Shown piece after piece: positions 5,974-13,125 of a stretch of DNA of 35,978 bases (its first letter is position 1; each line of letters opens with the position of its first letter). The stretch comes from a virus. The translations under genes and the position numbers were made by a program. Under the pieces are notes generated by a model. That model had not been told where the DNA came from and ran no database searches. It saw only the letters and a list, made by a program, of their open reading frames with translations. The DNA lies in the IMG/VR virus record IMGVR_UViG_3300042922_000383, positions 1-35,978 of that record; one strand, 5' to 3'.

Positions 5974-6720
5974 ATGAAAACAATATCATTGATAAATCTT
6001 AAAGGCGGAGTAGGAAAGACAACAGTAGCCGTAAACACCGCACATATATTAAATAAACTATATGGGGCGCGTGTACTTCTTATAGATAATGATAAACAAG
6101 GCAATGCAACAAGTTTCTTTAAGGCAAAACAAGAAGATCAAGTAACCATATCCGATATTTTAGCCAATTTACAAACGGATATAACCGAAGCAATCCAAAA
6201 AACAGCCTATGACAATTTAGATATTATAGCTTGCGACTACTCATTAGAAACAGCCATACAAATGGTAATGGAAGATACTCTTAACCCTCAACACAACCGC
6301 TATGAAAAAGCACTAGCAAAAATCAAAGATAACTATGACATATGTATCATAGATAATCCACCGGATAAAAACATAGCGGTCTTAAATTCACTAGCAATCA
6401 CCGATGAAGTGATTATAGTTGCAACGCCAGATGAATACAGTTTGCAAGGCATGAAAGAAATGCAAGAGTACATAGATCACGCAAGATTTTACAAAGGAAA
6501 TTTATTGTTTCGCGGTTGTTTACTCAATCAATTTATAAAAACGTCAAACAGTTTCAAAATAAAAGCAAAAATAAAAAATCATTATCCAGTGTTTAATACT
6601 AACCTTCGCTACACAAAAGATAAATTAAATATCAAAGTGCCGATATTAGAGCTGTCACCTAGAAGCGGCTTTGCAATTGATATCAAAAGATTTGTTAGAG
6701 AACTAATAGGAGAAAAATAA
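5974..6720 (+). CDS. parA: ParA/Soj-type partition ATPase
   Basis: 248-aa Walker-type ATPase for segregation of low-copy replicons. Deviant Walker A KGGVGKTT at 10-17, Walker A' LLIDNDKQGNAT around 35-46, and Walker B CIIDNPP near 126-132. It has no N-terminal HTH, so it resembles Soj/type Ib rather than P1 ParA. Preceded by AAGGAAAATAAA and one base after recU. It is followed by a 19-bp palindrome and ParB, giving a complete parA-site-parB module. Confidence 0.93.
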   Translation: MKTISLINLKGGVGKTTVAVNTAHILNKLYGARVLLIDNDKQGNATSFFKAKQEDQVTISDILANLQTDITEAIQKTAYDNLDIIACDYSLETAIQMVMEDTLNPQHNRYEKALAKIKDNYDICIIDNPPDKNIAVLNSLAITDEVIIVATPDEYSLQGMKEMQEYIDHARFYKGNLLFRGCLLNQFIKTSNSFKIKAKIKNHYPVFNTNLRYTKDKLNIKVPILELSPRSGFAIDIKRFVRELIGEK

Positions 6721-6722
6721 AA

Positions 6723-6741
6723 TGTGTTCATAATGAACACA
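6723..6741. promoter_or_regulatory. parS-like 19-bp perfect palindrome, copy 1
   Basis: TGTGTTCATAATGAACACA: 9-bp perfect half-sites around a central A, placed between parA and parB. An identical copy occurs at 11061-11079; with flanks the identity extends over 26 bp (6717-6742 and 11055-11080). Two identical palindromes, one in the par locus, fit a ParB-binding centromere; an autoregulatory operator is the alternative. Confidence 0.7.
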
Positions 6742-6758
6742 AATTGGAGTGAGTGAAA

Positions 6759-7739
6759 ATGGCAATGTTGCCAAAACGTAATATATCAACGTGGTTAAAC
6801 AGTCAATCACAACCGCAAGAAAAACAGGAAGAAATAAATCTTCCTGTCAAGATGATAAGTGTCTATGATCTTATACCAAATCCGCTAAACTTCTATGAAT
6901 TAAACGATATGGAAGAATTAGAAACCGCAATCGAAATACAGGGCGGAGTAACAACAAGCCTTGAAGTAAAAGCGGTTGAAAACGGTAAGTTCATGGTAGT
7001 TGCTGGTCATAGACGAAGACAAGGCGTAATTAACATACTTCAAGGAGAAAATGAAAAAAACATTAGTGACAAAGTTCCATGTATCGTAAAAGAATACACA
7101 AAAAATCAAGAAATAACCGCGCTTATCTTTTCAAACAAATATCAAAGAGTGCGTACACAAACAGAAAAATTGAAAGAATTTCAGATATTGAAACCGATTC
7201 TTAAAGAAATATATGAAGATGAAAAAGAAAAAGGCTTAATAACTGGTAGATTTAGAAAGTTCTGTGCTGACTTTTTCGAAATTTCAGAAGCAACCGTCCA
7301 CCGCATGAACGCTATGGAAAAGTTGACAGAAGAAGTAAAACAAGGAATTGAACAAGGCGATATAACACCAACAGCCGCAATCCAATTAACCAGTCTTTCT
7401 GCCAGTGAACAAAAAGCAGTGTATGAGGATACCACAAAGCAAGGTACAGCAACCGTAAAAACAATTAAAGAAACAATTAAAGAAACCATAAAGCAAGAGC
7501 AACCACCACAGCCAGAAATGAGCGAAACCGAAATAAAAATAGTTGCCTTAAATGATGTAAGGAGAATCATTGTCAGAGAGATTGAAAAAGTACTAATTTA
7601 CAATCAAGATTTTGGGCGGGTAACAGTAAACAGTATCAAGCTAGAACGTTTAAACCTACTTAAACAAGTATTAGAAAATGAACTAAATGATTTAAACGGT
7701 CAAAACATTTTTGATGATGGCGGTGAAGATGATGTGTAG
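6759..7739 (+). CDS. parB: ParB-like partition protein
   Basis: 326-aa ParB/Spo0J family protein that would bind the centromere and stimulate ParA. N-terminal ParB/sulfiredoxin-like domain (about 30-130): IPNPLNFYELNDMEELETAI, then VVAGHRRRQG as the GERR-like CTP-binding box. Central HTH region: TGRFRKFCADFFEISEATVH, followed by GIEQGDITPTAAIQL. The C-terminal part is helical with acidic end DDGGEDDV. ATG 6759 is 9 bases after GGAG; a GTG at 6753 is too close. parB overlaps the next gene's start. Confidence 0.9.
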   Translation: MAMLPKRNISTWLNSQSQPQEKQEEINLPVKMISVYDLIPNPLNFYELNDMEELETAIEIQGGVTTSLEVKAVENGKFMVVAGHRRRQGVINILQGENEKNISDKVPCIVKEYTKNQEITALIFSNKYQRVRTQTEKLKEFQILKPILKEIYEDEKEKGLITGRFRKFCADFFEISEATVHRMNAMEKLTEEVKQGIEQGDITPTAAIQLTSLSASEQKAVYEDTTKQGTATVKTIKETIKETIKQEQPPQPEMSETEIKIVALNDVRRIIVREIEKVLIYNQDFGRVTVNSIKLERLNLLKQVLENELNDLNGQNIFDDGGEDDV

Positions 7740-8076
7740 CGGTAAGATATGGACTACCAACGAAATTGATTACCTAAAAGCTAATTACCCTACAACGACA
7801 GCACGGAAAATAGGTGAGCATTTAGGCAGAAGTAGAATGGCAGTATGGAAAAAAGCCTATGATTTAGATTTAAGAATAACATCACGTAAGACTCACGACG
7901 TTAAAGTAGTTAAACGTTCACCAAAACAAAAGCCAATAAAAATGAATGAGTCTGAAACACAGCTTGCAGTTAAATTTCTAGGAGTATTAGCAATAGCAAA
8001 GGGTTATAGCGAGCAAACAAAACAAAGAGCAAATGTAAACCTAGCACAATTAAGATATGCATTTCAAGTTTATTGA
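7732..8076 (+). CDS. Myb/SANT-like helix-turn-helix protein
   Basis: 114 aa from ATG 7732 (several in-frame starts from TTG 7711 overlap parB; the ATG after GGCGGTGAAG is the best spaced). Residues 4-45 have the pattern of phage Myb/SANT-like HTH proteins: W-T--EI--LK-NYP-T-A--IG-HLGRS--AV--KA. C-terminal half helical (QLAVKFLGVLAIAKGYSEQ). Translationally coupled to parB, so it may bind the same region or act in early regulation; function not known. Confidence 0.65.
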   Translation: MCSGKIWTTNEIDYLKANYPTTTARKIGEHLGRSRMAVWKKAYDLDLRITSRKTHDVKVVKRSPKQKPIKMNESETQLAVKFLGVLAIAKGYSEQTKQRANVNLAQLRYAFQVY

Positions 8077-8088
8077 GGAGCGAAAGCA

Positions 8089-8184
8089 ATGTGGTACTGG
8101 TATGTATTATTTGGTTTAATGATGGGCGGGATGGTAGGAATTTGGATAATGTGCGTATTCATTTCTGGAAGCGATAGAGGGTGA
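8089..8184 (+). CDS. 31-aa single-span membrane mini-protein
   Basis: GAGGAG lies 8 bases before ATG 8089. The product MWYWYVLFGLMMGGMVGIWI... is one hydrophobic helix with a short polar tail (SGSDRG). It is followed within 6 bases by another well-initiated gene. The strong SD and operon spacing support it. Confidence 0.65.
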   Translation: MWYWYVLFGLMMGGMVGIWIMCVFISGSDRG

Positions 8185-8190
8185 GGATAA

Positions 8191-8373
8191 ATGAATTTAA
8201 CTAAAAAGTATCTTGAAAAAAAGTATGGTGTACAGCTTTTAAGAGATAACGGTTTTGATGATAGTCGCCTATATTGGATGTGTTTTAAAAATGGAAAAGG
8301 TTTATTTGATGGGTGGACACTTGCCGAGATAGAAGAAAAACTAAAGAAATTAGTACAAGGCGGTATAAGCTGA
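8191..8373 (+). CDS. 60-aa hypothetical protein
   Basis: GGTGAGGATAA precedes ATG 8191. The product has mixed aromatic and charged residues (DDSRLYWMCFKNGKGLFDGW) followed by an amphipathic helix (TLAEIEEKLKKLVQGG). Its stop overlaps the start of the next gene (TGATG at 8371). No family recognised. Confidence 0.65.
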   Translation: MNLTKKYLEKKYGVQLLRDNGFDDSRLYWMCFKNGKGLFDGWTLAEIEEKLKKLVQGGIS

Positions 8374-8516
8374 TGAAACAACGATATACAGCCTTTGACC
8401 TCAACCACAAGCAAGTCAATGATTGCAGTAAATTGCGAAATCTGCTAAGTAAGCCAAGCACGGTAAGGAATCGGCAGAAGGTTGAAAAGTTGCGGAAAAG
8501 GTTGGGGATAGCATGA
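8373..8516 (+). CDS. 47-aa basic hypothetical protein
   Basis: Starts in a TGATG overlap with the preceding stop, with AAGGCGG upstream. Very basic and helical (MKQRYTAFDLNHKQVNDCSK ... ending NRQKVEKLRKRLGIA), suggesting nucleic-acid binding. No family recognised. Confidence 0.6.
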   Translation: MKQRYTAFDLNHKQVNDCSKLRNLLSKPSTVRNRQKVEKLRKRLGIA

Positions 8517-8528
8517 AGAGGTGAAAGC

Positions 8529-9389
8529 ATGTTACTAGACAATACTCTGTTTGATAAAGTGAATAAAGTCCAAATAGCAATAGATCGCATTCGTGAATTT
8601 GAACCGCCAGAGGGTTACTATGTAGCATTTAGCGGTGGGAAAGATAGTATTGTTGCCCTTGACTTGGTAAAGCGCGCAGGAGTTAAATACGATGCACATT
8701 TTAACCTTACGACAGTTGATCCGCCAGAACTGATTTATTTTATTCGTAATACATATAAAGTTACTGGTAGAAAATCAAGGTACAAGCAAAGATTAAAAGC
8801 TGCTAAATTAATAGGTAAAAAAATACCGCCAGTGTGGTTAGACAATATAAAAATACATCATCCAGAAAAATCAATGTGGCAGTTGATACCAGAAAAGAGA
8901 ATGCCACCAACGCGGATTGTACGCTATTGTTGCCAAATACTAAAAGAGGGTGGCGGAAAAGGAAGAAGGGTAATAACAGGCGTTCGTTGGGCGGAATCAG
9001 TAAAGCGATCAAAAAGAAAAATGGTCGAGGTTTGTAATAAAGATGACACAAAAACTTATTTACATCCGATTATTGATTGGACTGATGATGAAGTATGGGA
9101 ATACATACATATGCGCAATTTGCCTTACTGCAAATTATATGACGAAGGATATCACCGGATAGGCTGCATAATGTGTCCGATGGCTGGAGCAAAACAACAA
9201 CAGCAAGAAGCACTAAAACACCCCAAATATGCAAGTGCTTATTTAAGAGCATTTAATAAAACTATTGAGCTAAGAAAACGTGATGGATTAAAAACAGACT
9301 GGAATAGTGGTCAAGAAATGTATGATTGGTGGATGTCGGATAAAAAGCACGATAAAGCCGATCCCGACCAAACTATTATATTTGAGTGA
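8529..9389 (+). CDS. PAPS reductase-family PP-loop protein with Fe-S-type cysteines
   Basis: 286-aa member of the adenine nucleotide alpha-hydrolase (PP-loop) family that includes CysH and DndC. PP-loop SGGKDS at 35-40 would bind ATP or an adenylyl sulfate. Cysteines C134-C135 and C213-x-x-C216 form a CC-X77-CxxC pattern like the [4Fe-4S] ligands of bacterial APS reductases. The C-terminal ECGLH-type redox motif of CysH is absent, so simple sulfate reduction is unlikely; sulfur transfer to nucleic acid or cofactor is more plausible. SD GAGGTG. It sits among small accessory genes with no dnd partners. Confidence 0.85.
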   Translation: MLLDNTLFDKVNKVQIAIDRIREFEPPEGYYVAFSGGKDSIVALDLVKRAGVKYDAHFNLTTVDPPELIYFIRNTYKVTGRKSRYKQRLKAAKLIGKKIPPVWLDNIKIHHPEKSMWQLIPEKRMPPTRIVRYCCQILKEGGGKGRRVITGVRWAESVKRSKRKMVEVCNKDDTKTYLHPIIDWTDDEVWEYIHMRNLPYCKLYDEGYHRIGCIMCPMAGAKQQQQEALKHPKYASAYLRAFNKTIELRKRDGLKTDWNSGQEMYDWWMSDKKHDKADPDQTIIFE

Positions 9390-9564
9390 GGTAATCACTA
9401 TATTATGATTTTGGACAAAAAAATAACAAGACCAGCACTAGTGGTCTTGTTTGGAGTAGGAGAAACCTAATTATATACGGTTGGAGTAGTTAAGCCGTAC
9501 CAATTTTAGTATATCCAGTAGTTTGGTTTTTATACGAAAATTAGAGTATTAGGGGTGAGAAGAT
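9390..9564. other. Gene-poor stretch with two hairpins and repeated TTGGAGTAG
   Basis: A perfect 10-bp inverted repeat (9425-9434 with 9442-9451, 7-nt loop) is followed by TTGGAGTAG at 9450-9458 and again at 9480-9488, the latter in the loop of a second, imperfect hairpin (TACGGTT with AAGCCGTA). No T tract typical of a terminator. Could be an RNA element or a processing site. Confidence 0.4.
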
Positions 9565-9843
9565 ATGAAAAAGTTTAGCGGAGCAAGAGAACTTGATGAA
9601 ATCATAAAATTAGCAAAAGAAAAGGGTTTTGATATAGATAGAACCCAGTTTGATAAAGGCGGGGATTGGATTTGGTTGCGTGATATGGACGGTCGCATGG
9701 TACAAATTAAGTTCAATGTGTGTAATGGTTGGTTTTATATCTATACCCCAGCTTCGGGGGATAAACCTTGGGCAACACATATGTCGTCAGAATTAGACGA
9801 TAATCCTCTGTACTCTGAAATTTTAGATTTATTGTATGTTTAG
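9565..9843 (+). CDS. 92-aa hypothetical protein
   Basis: GGGGTGAGAAGAT precedes ATG 9565. Predicted mixed alpha/beta fold: N-terminal helix (ARELDEIIKLAKEKGF), then aromatic strands (WIWLRDMDGRMVQIKFNVCNG and WFYIYTPASG), ending in a hydrophobic helix. No domain recognised. Its 3' end overlaps an upstream possible start of the following gene. Confidence 0.65.
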   Translation: MKKFSGARELDEIIKLAKEKGFDIDRTQFDKGGDWIWLRDMDGRMVQIKFNVCNGWFYIYTPASGDKPWATHMSSELDDNPLYSEILDLLYV

Positions 9844-9856
9844 AAGGGGTGATAAC

Positions 9857-10039
9857 GTGAGTGAATTAAATTGTGATATGTGTTGCAAACAATCAGAATG
9901 TGATACAACGCAAAAAGAATGCTTAAAGGCTATAGAAAAGGCAATGGAAGAATCTTTCGAACCGCAAGACTATGAACAACATATTTTACCAGAGTCGGTA
10001 AGAAATAAAATCATGCAAGACTTTACAAAGCGAGAATAG
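9857..10039 (+). CDS. 60-aa cysteine-rich protein
   Basis: GTG 9857 is preferred because AGGGGTGAT lies 6-12 bases before it; an in-frame ATG at 9836 overlaps the previous gene but has the SD inside. The product MSELNCDMCCKQSECDTTQK... has five cysteines in its first 24 residues, a possible metal or disulfide knuckle, followed by an acidic helix. No family recognised. Confidence 0.6.
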   Translation: MSELNCDMCCKQSECDTTQKECLKAIEKAMEESFEPQDYEQHILPESVRNKIMQDFTKRE

Positions 10040-10043
10040 TAAT

Positions 10044-10205
10044 ATGATTTTGAAATCAAATATAATAGAATTTATTTTAGTAGGAGCAGTACTGTATTTG
10101 CGCGTTATTGGTGAAGTAATTAGTTGTATGTGTTTGATAGTTTTTATATTGTTTTATGAAATTTTAAAGGAGAAGAAATATGGAACTAAAAGTAGCGATA
10201 AATAG
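10044..10205 (+). CDS. 53-aa membrane mini-protein
   Basis: MILKSNIIEFILVGAVLYLR... with two hydrophobic segments (about 7-20 and 26-41) and a basic tail, a typical two-span small membrane protein. SD weak (GCGAG). It overlaps the next gene by 26 bp in another frame. Supported by composition and operon continuity only. Confidence 0.45.
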   Translation: MILKSNIIEFILVGAVLYLRVIGEVISCMCLIVFILFYEILKEKKYGTKSSDK

Positions 10206-10338
10206 TAATTTTAAGATAGGCGTAAATTGGCAAAGAAACCGAAAAGGTATAAATCTAGGATGGTTATCATTTCAAGTAAAAACTGGTCAATACATACCAC
10301 TTGAATACGCAGGTCGAGGAATCTATAAATGCAGGTAG
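10180..10338 (+). CDS. 52-aa hypothetical protein
   Basis: AAAGGAG at 10167-10173 precedes ATG 10180. Product MELKVAINSNFKIGVNWQRN... is basic with aromatic and beta-forming residues (GWLSFQVKTGQYIPLEYAGRG). No family recognised. A GC-rich hairpin follows at about 10345-10366 before the next gene. Confidence 0.55.
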   Translation: MELKVAINSNFKIGVNWQRNRKGINLGWLSFQVKTGQYIPLEYAGRGIYKCR

Positions 10339-10396
10339 ATAAAAAGGGCGGCTAAATGGTCGCCCTGTAAGTGTTAAATAAAAGGGAGGGTTCATT

Positions 10397-10903
10397 ATGG
10401 ACAAAATTGAGATTGTAAGAATGGCGGTTGAAGCAGTACGGCAGTATGATGCAAAACAAAAGAAATCAAGGCATGATAGAAGATTGTACAATACACGGCA
10501 ACTAATGAAAAATTACAATGTGCTTATTGACCATTGCGAACAATCAATAAGTAAAGTCGAAGATATTCAAGTAAATGAAAGCCCTATTGATATCCTTGAC
10601 GATCTTGACGATTTAGACAAGGACACATACATAGAAGCCATAAGGAGAAGTAACACTAGAACATATATCATAATGGCTCATATCAAAGAAATGCTTGATA
10701 TGCTAAAAATTTATTGCGAAAGAACAGGTAATGAAAGAAAATATAGGATACTTTATAATAATTATGTCGAAGGTGAAGCATTGGCAACAATAGCAGAACG
10801 TGAGCATGTAGACAAAAGAACGGTATATCGTGACATAGATTTTGCACTTGAAAAACTAGCTGCTTTAATATTCGGTGTCGATGGACTAGCCCTAATGTCA
10901 TAA
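10397..10903 (+). CDS. ArpU/RinA-like late transcription regulator
   Basis: 168 aa. The C-terminal 45 residues form a sigma-region-4-like HTH (NYVEGEALATIAEREHVDKR then TVYRDIDFALEKLAALIFG); the N-terminal half is helical and charged. This layout and its place just before the packaging genes match the ArpU/RinA group of late-gene activators in Bacillota phages. GGGAGG precedes the ATG. A well-formed promoter (10912-10940) lies directly after the gene, a likely target. Confidence 0.75.
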   Translation: MDKIEIVRMAVEAVRQYDAKQKKSRHDRRLYNTRQLMKNYNVLIDHCEQSISKVEDIQVNESPIDILDDLDDLDKDTYIEAIRRSNTRTYIIMAHIKEMLDMLKIYCERTGNERKYRILYNNYVEGEALATIAEREHVDKRTVYRDIDFALEKLAALIFGVDGLALMS

Positions 10904-10911
10904 AGTTGTCG

Positions 10912-10940
10912 TTGCAATGTCAATTTAACCGTTGTATTAT
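10912..10940 (+). promoter_or_regulatory. Candidate late promoter
   Basis: TTGCAA (10912-10917), 17-nt spacer, TATTAT (10935-10940). Start near 10947, about 30 nt before a strong terminator and upstream of all packaging and structural genes. Confidence 0.55.
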
Positions 10941-10973
10941 AGTATTATAAAAATTTGTAAATAAAACTAGTAG

Positions 10974-11008
10974 AAAAAGCCGTTAGCGTGATGCTGACGG
11001 CTTTTTAT
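10974..11008 (+). terminator. Strong terminator before the packaging genes
   Basis: Stem AAGCCGTTAGC (10977-10987) with GCTGACGGCTT (10993-11003), one G-U, loop GTGAT, flanked by A and T runs. It would end the early operon and also any transcript from the 10912-10940 promoter unless antiterminated. Confidence 0.85.
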
Positions 11009-11036
11009 TATGCCAAATCAAAGGGAGGTCTAACAC

Positions 11037-11225
11037 ATGGTAACATGCGACAATATAAAATGTGTTCATAATGAACACAACATATGTAATTTAAAAGATA
11101 TTTCAATCATTGACGTTACATGTGTTAGTCGGCGAAAACAAGAAACAGAAATTAATTATCAATCGTTAATGAAAAGCAGTGAGCCTACAGGCTGTAAACG
11201 CAATGGAAAGTGGGTGAGAAATTAA
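11037..11225 (+). CDS. DUF1540-like cysteine-rich protein carrying a parS-like site
   Basis: 62 aa, GGGAGG SD. The N-terminus CDNIKCVHNEHNIC matches the spaced-cysteine pattern of DUF1540-type small proteins (C-x4-C-x6-7-C); further cysteines at C29 and C53. Codons 9-15 are supplied by an exact copy of the 19-bp palindrome found between parA and parB. It abuts the following HNH gene. Confidence 0.65.
   Translation: MVTCDNIKCVHNEHNICNLKDISIIDVTCVSRRKQETEINYQSLMKSSEPTGCKRNGKWVRN
11061..11079. promoter_or_regulatory. parS-like 19-bp perfect palindrome, copy 2
   Basis: Exact repeat of 6723-6741 inside the coding sequence of the 11037 gene, read as codons C V H N E H plus part of the next. Identity beyond coding need (26 bp with flanks) supports a protein-binding site. 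Confidence 0.65.
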
Positions 11226-11534
11226 ATGCTTTCAAAGCATAAACGAATAAAAGATAAGAAAATGATAAAAGAATGTAGATTAGATCATTGTGAACACTGC
11301 CCTAATATGCCAGCGTATGGAGAACCACATCATATTTATACAGTTGGTTCTGGCGGTGGAGATATAAAAGAAAACTTAATACAGTTATCATGTGCAAATG
11401 CATGCCACACGAAAGCTCATACTGGAGAAATATCCAAGGATGAGCTTTTATTAATTGTTGCAGAGCGTGAAGGTAAAACAGTAGAACAAATAAAAGCGAT
11501 CAACCGTAGAGCAATGGGGTACGATGTGGAGTAA
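11226..11534 (+). CDS. HNH-like endonuclease, small
   Basis: 102 aa. GEPHHIYTVGSGGGDIKENL followed by CANACHTKAHTGE gives the H-H, N and H-x3-H pattern of HNH nucleases, with a zinc knuckle from CRLDHCEHC near 17-25. HNH proteins next to terminases help cos or headful cleavage in HK97-like phages. Only 'TGAGAAAT' stands upstream, a weak SD, but the gene directly abuts its predecessor. A second HNH domain occurs at 12326. Confidence 0.8.
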   Translation: MLSKHKRIKDKKMIKECRLDHCEHCPNMPAYGEPHHIYTVGSGGGDIKENLIQLSCANACHTKAHTGEISKDELLLIVAEREGKTVEQIKAINRRAMGYDVE

Positions 11535-11568
11535 GTTAAATAAATGATGGGCGGGTGGTGTACATGTA

Positions 11569-12324
11569 ATGCCAAGAGCAAGAAGTCCAAATAGGGATAA
11601 AGCTTTTGAAATATGGAAAGCCAGTAAAGGTAAAAAGAAAAACAAAGATATTGCTAGTGAATTGGGCGTATCTGAAAAGCTAATTTCACGCTGGAAACAA
11701 GAAGATTCGTGGAAAGAAAAATCAACTAAAAAATCTACTAATAGAAAAAGTAGAAATGATGAAAAAATAAAAAGAGAAAAAAAGCAGCAAGAAAGTTTAA
11801 AAAATAATTTATCAAAGTCAATTGAAGAAAATGACGAACTAACAGAAAAACAAAAACTTTTTTGTTTGTATTGGATTGATAACAGAAACGCAACACAAGC
11901 GTATTTAAAAGCACATCAATGTAGTTATAACACCGCGAGAACCGAAGGAAACTTAAACCTTACAAAGCCTTGCATAAAGCGAGAAATAGAAAAATTAAAG
12001 AAAATACGCAATAAAACCCTGATGTTAGACCCGGAAGATATAGTAGAAAAATACATGAAAATAGCATTTGCAAATATTACGGACTTCGTTATGTTTAGTA
12101 AAGATCAAGTTTGGGTTTATGGCAATGAAATGGTTGACGGTGGACTAATTTCAGAAGTTAAACAGACAAAAAGCGGTGTAAGTATAAAACTTGAAAATCG
12201 AATGAAAGCCCTTGAATGGTTATCAAATTATTTTAATATGAATCCGATGGACAAACATAAAATAATGTATGATAACGCTGTGCTTGATATACGAAAGAAA
12301 GAAGCAGAATCAAAGGACTGGTGA
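11569..12324 (+). CDS. terS: Terminase small subunit, PBSX/Terminase_2 type
   Basis: 251 aa. N-terminal HTH (KNKDIASELGVSEKLISRWK, about 23-43) for DNA recognition; a lysine-rich linker; then the Terminase_2 core: LTEKQKLFCLYWIDNRNATQ followed by AYLKAHQCSYNTARTEGNLN. The C-terminal part (ITDFVMFSKDQVWV) matches PBSX-type TerS. SD-like GGGCGGGTGG precedes ATG. Unusually, a second, P27-type TerS lies at 13245 next to TerL, so the division of labour is unclear. Confidence 0.8.
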   Translation: MPRARSPNRDKAFEIWKASKGKKKNKDIASELGVSEKLISRWKQEDSWKEKSTKKSTNRKSRNDEKIKREKKQQESLKNNLSKSIEENDELTEKQKLFCLYWIDNRNATQAYLKAHQCSYNTARTEGNLNLTKPCIKREIEKLKKIRNKTLMLDPEDIVEKYMKIAFANITDFVMFSKDQVWVYGNEMVDGGLISEVKQTKSGVSIKLENRMKALEWLSNYFNMNPMDKHKIMYDNAVLDIRKKEAESKDW

Positions 12325-12325
12325 T

Positions 12326-12994
12326 ATGGCACAAGACTTTGCTAAACAACTTTATACATCTAAAGCATGGATAGAGCTGAGAAGAAACCTAATTATAGAA
12401 CGTGGTCCTATTTGTCAGAAGTGCGGTAAGGTAATGATTGACACATCAAAACTAATAGGTCATCACATAAAAAAGATAACTCCACAAAATATAAATGATA
12501 TAAATATCATACTCAATCCTAAAAACATAGAGCTGATATGTCATGATTGTCATAACTTAGAACCTCATCATTTCGTAGGTAGTAGGAAACATAACATATA
12601 CCTTGTGTATGGTGCGCCTTGTAGTGGTAAGACAACGTTAGTCAATCAAATGGCTGAACGTGGCGATATCATATTAGATATTGATAAACTGTTTGAGTGT
12701 ATAAGTGGCATGGCATTGTATGATAAGCCGGACAATCTTAGGTTTAATGTATTTGCCTTGCGGGATAAGATACTTGATATGATTAAAACACGATTCGGTA
12801 AATGGCATGATGCTTACGTGATCGGGACTTATGCTAATAAACAGGAACGTGAACGAGTCGCAAGAGAAGTGGGAGCGGAGTTAATATATTGTGAGAGTAC
12901 AATAGAAGAATGCTATGCAACAATGGGTGAGCGAAGATTGCCTAATGAATGGATGAAGTATATAGATAAATGGTTTAGTGAGTATACGGAATGA
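12326..12994 (+). CDS. HNH endonuclease fused to a P-loop kinase-like domain
   Basis: 222 aa. Residues about 10-80 are an HNH domain: CQKCGK zinc knuckle, GHHI, NIELICHDCHN. Residues about 90-222 are a P-loop NTPase: YGAPCSGKTT Walker A, ILDIDKLF as an aspartate-bearing second motif, and TIEECYATMGERR as a lid-like segment, similar to polynucleotide- or nucleoside-kinase folds. Start ATG 12326 follows AAGGACTGG; an earlier start overlaps terS. A nuclease joined to a possible end-kinase, between two TerS genes, suggests DNA-end processing in packaging; that is inference. Confidence 0.75.
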   Translation: MAQDFAKQLYTSKAWIELRRNLIIERGPICQKCGKVMIDTSKLIGHHIKKITPQNINDINIILNPKNIELICHDCHNLEPHHFVGSRKHNIYLVYGAPCSGKTTLVNQMAERGDIILDIDKLFECISGMALYDKPDNLRFNVFALRDKILDMIKTRFGKWHDAYVIGTYANKQERERVAREVGAELIYCESTIEECYATMGERRLPNEWMKYIDKWFSEYTE

Positions 12995-13008
12995 AAGGAA
13001 TGGTTACA

Positions 13009-13125
13009 ATGCATCATTACATAACAAAGTATAGAGAACGAGGAGTAAGATACGCAACATCGTGGATACAAATAAATATTTTTGGATTGAAATTTTGCTT
13101 ATGGGAAAAGAAAATAAAATTATGA
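13009..13125 (+). CDS. 38-aa basic mini-protein
   Basis: AAAGGA lies 9 bases before ATG 13009 (in-frame ATGs at 12991, overlapping the previous stop, and 13000 are possible). Product MHHYITKYRERGVRYATSWI... is basic with a short hydrophobic end. No family recognised. Confidence 0.45.
   Translation: MHHYITKYRERGVRYATSWIQINIFGLKFCLWEKKIKL

Noticed and set aside
7181-7570. 129-codon leftward open frame inside parB
   Set aside because: Antisense to a clear ParB domain protein; no initiation signal.
8070-8414. 114-codon leftward open frame
   Set aside because: It is antisense to three well-initiated rightward genes and has no SD.
9405-9473. 22-codon ORF (MILDKKITRPALVVLFGVGE...)
   Set aside because: No convincing SD, and the sequence is explained by the hairpin at 9425-9451.
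10345-10366. GC-rich hairpin AGGGCGGC...GTCGCCCT as a rightward terminator
   Set aside because: No T tract on the + strand; the T run is on the other strand, where no gene needs it.
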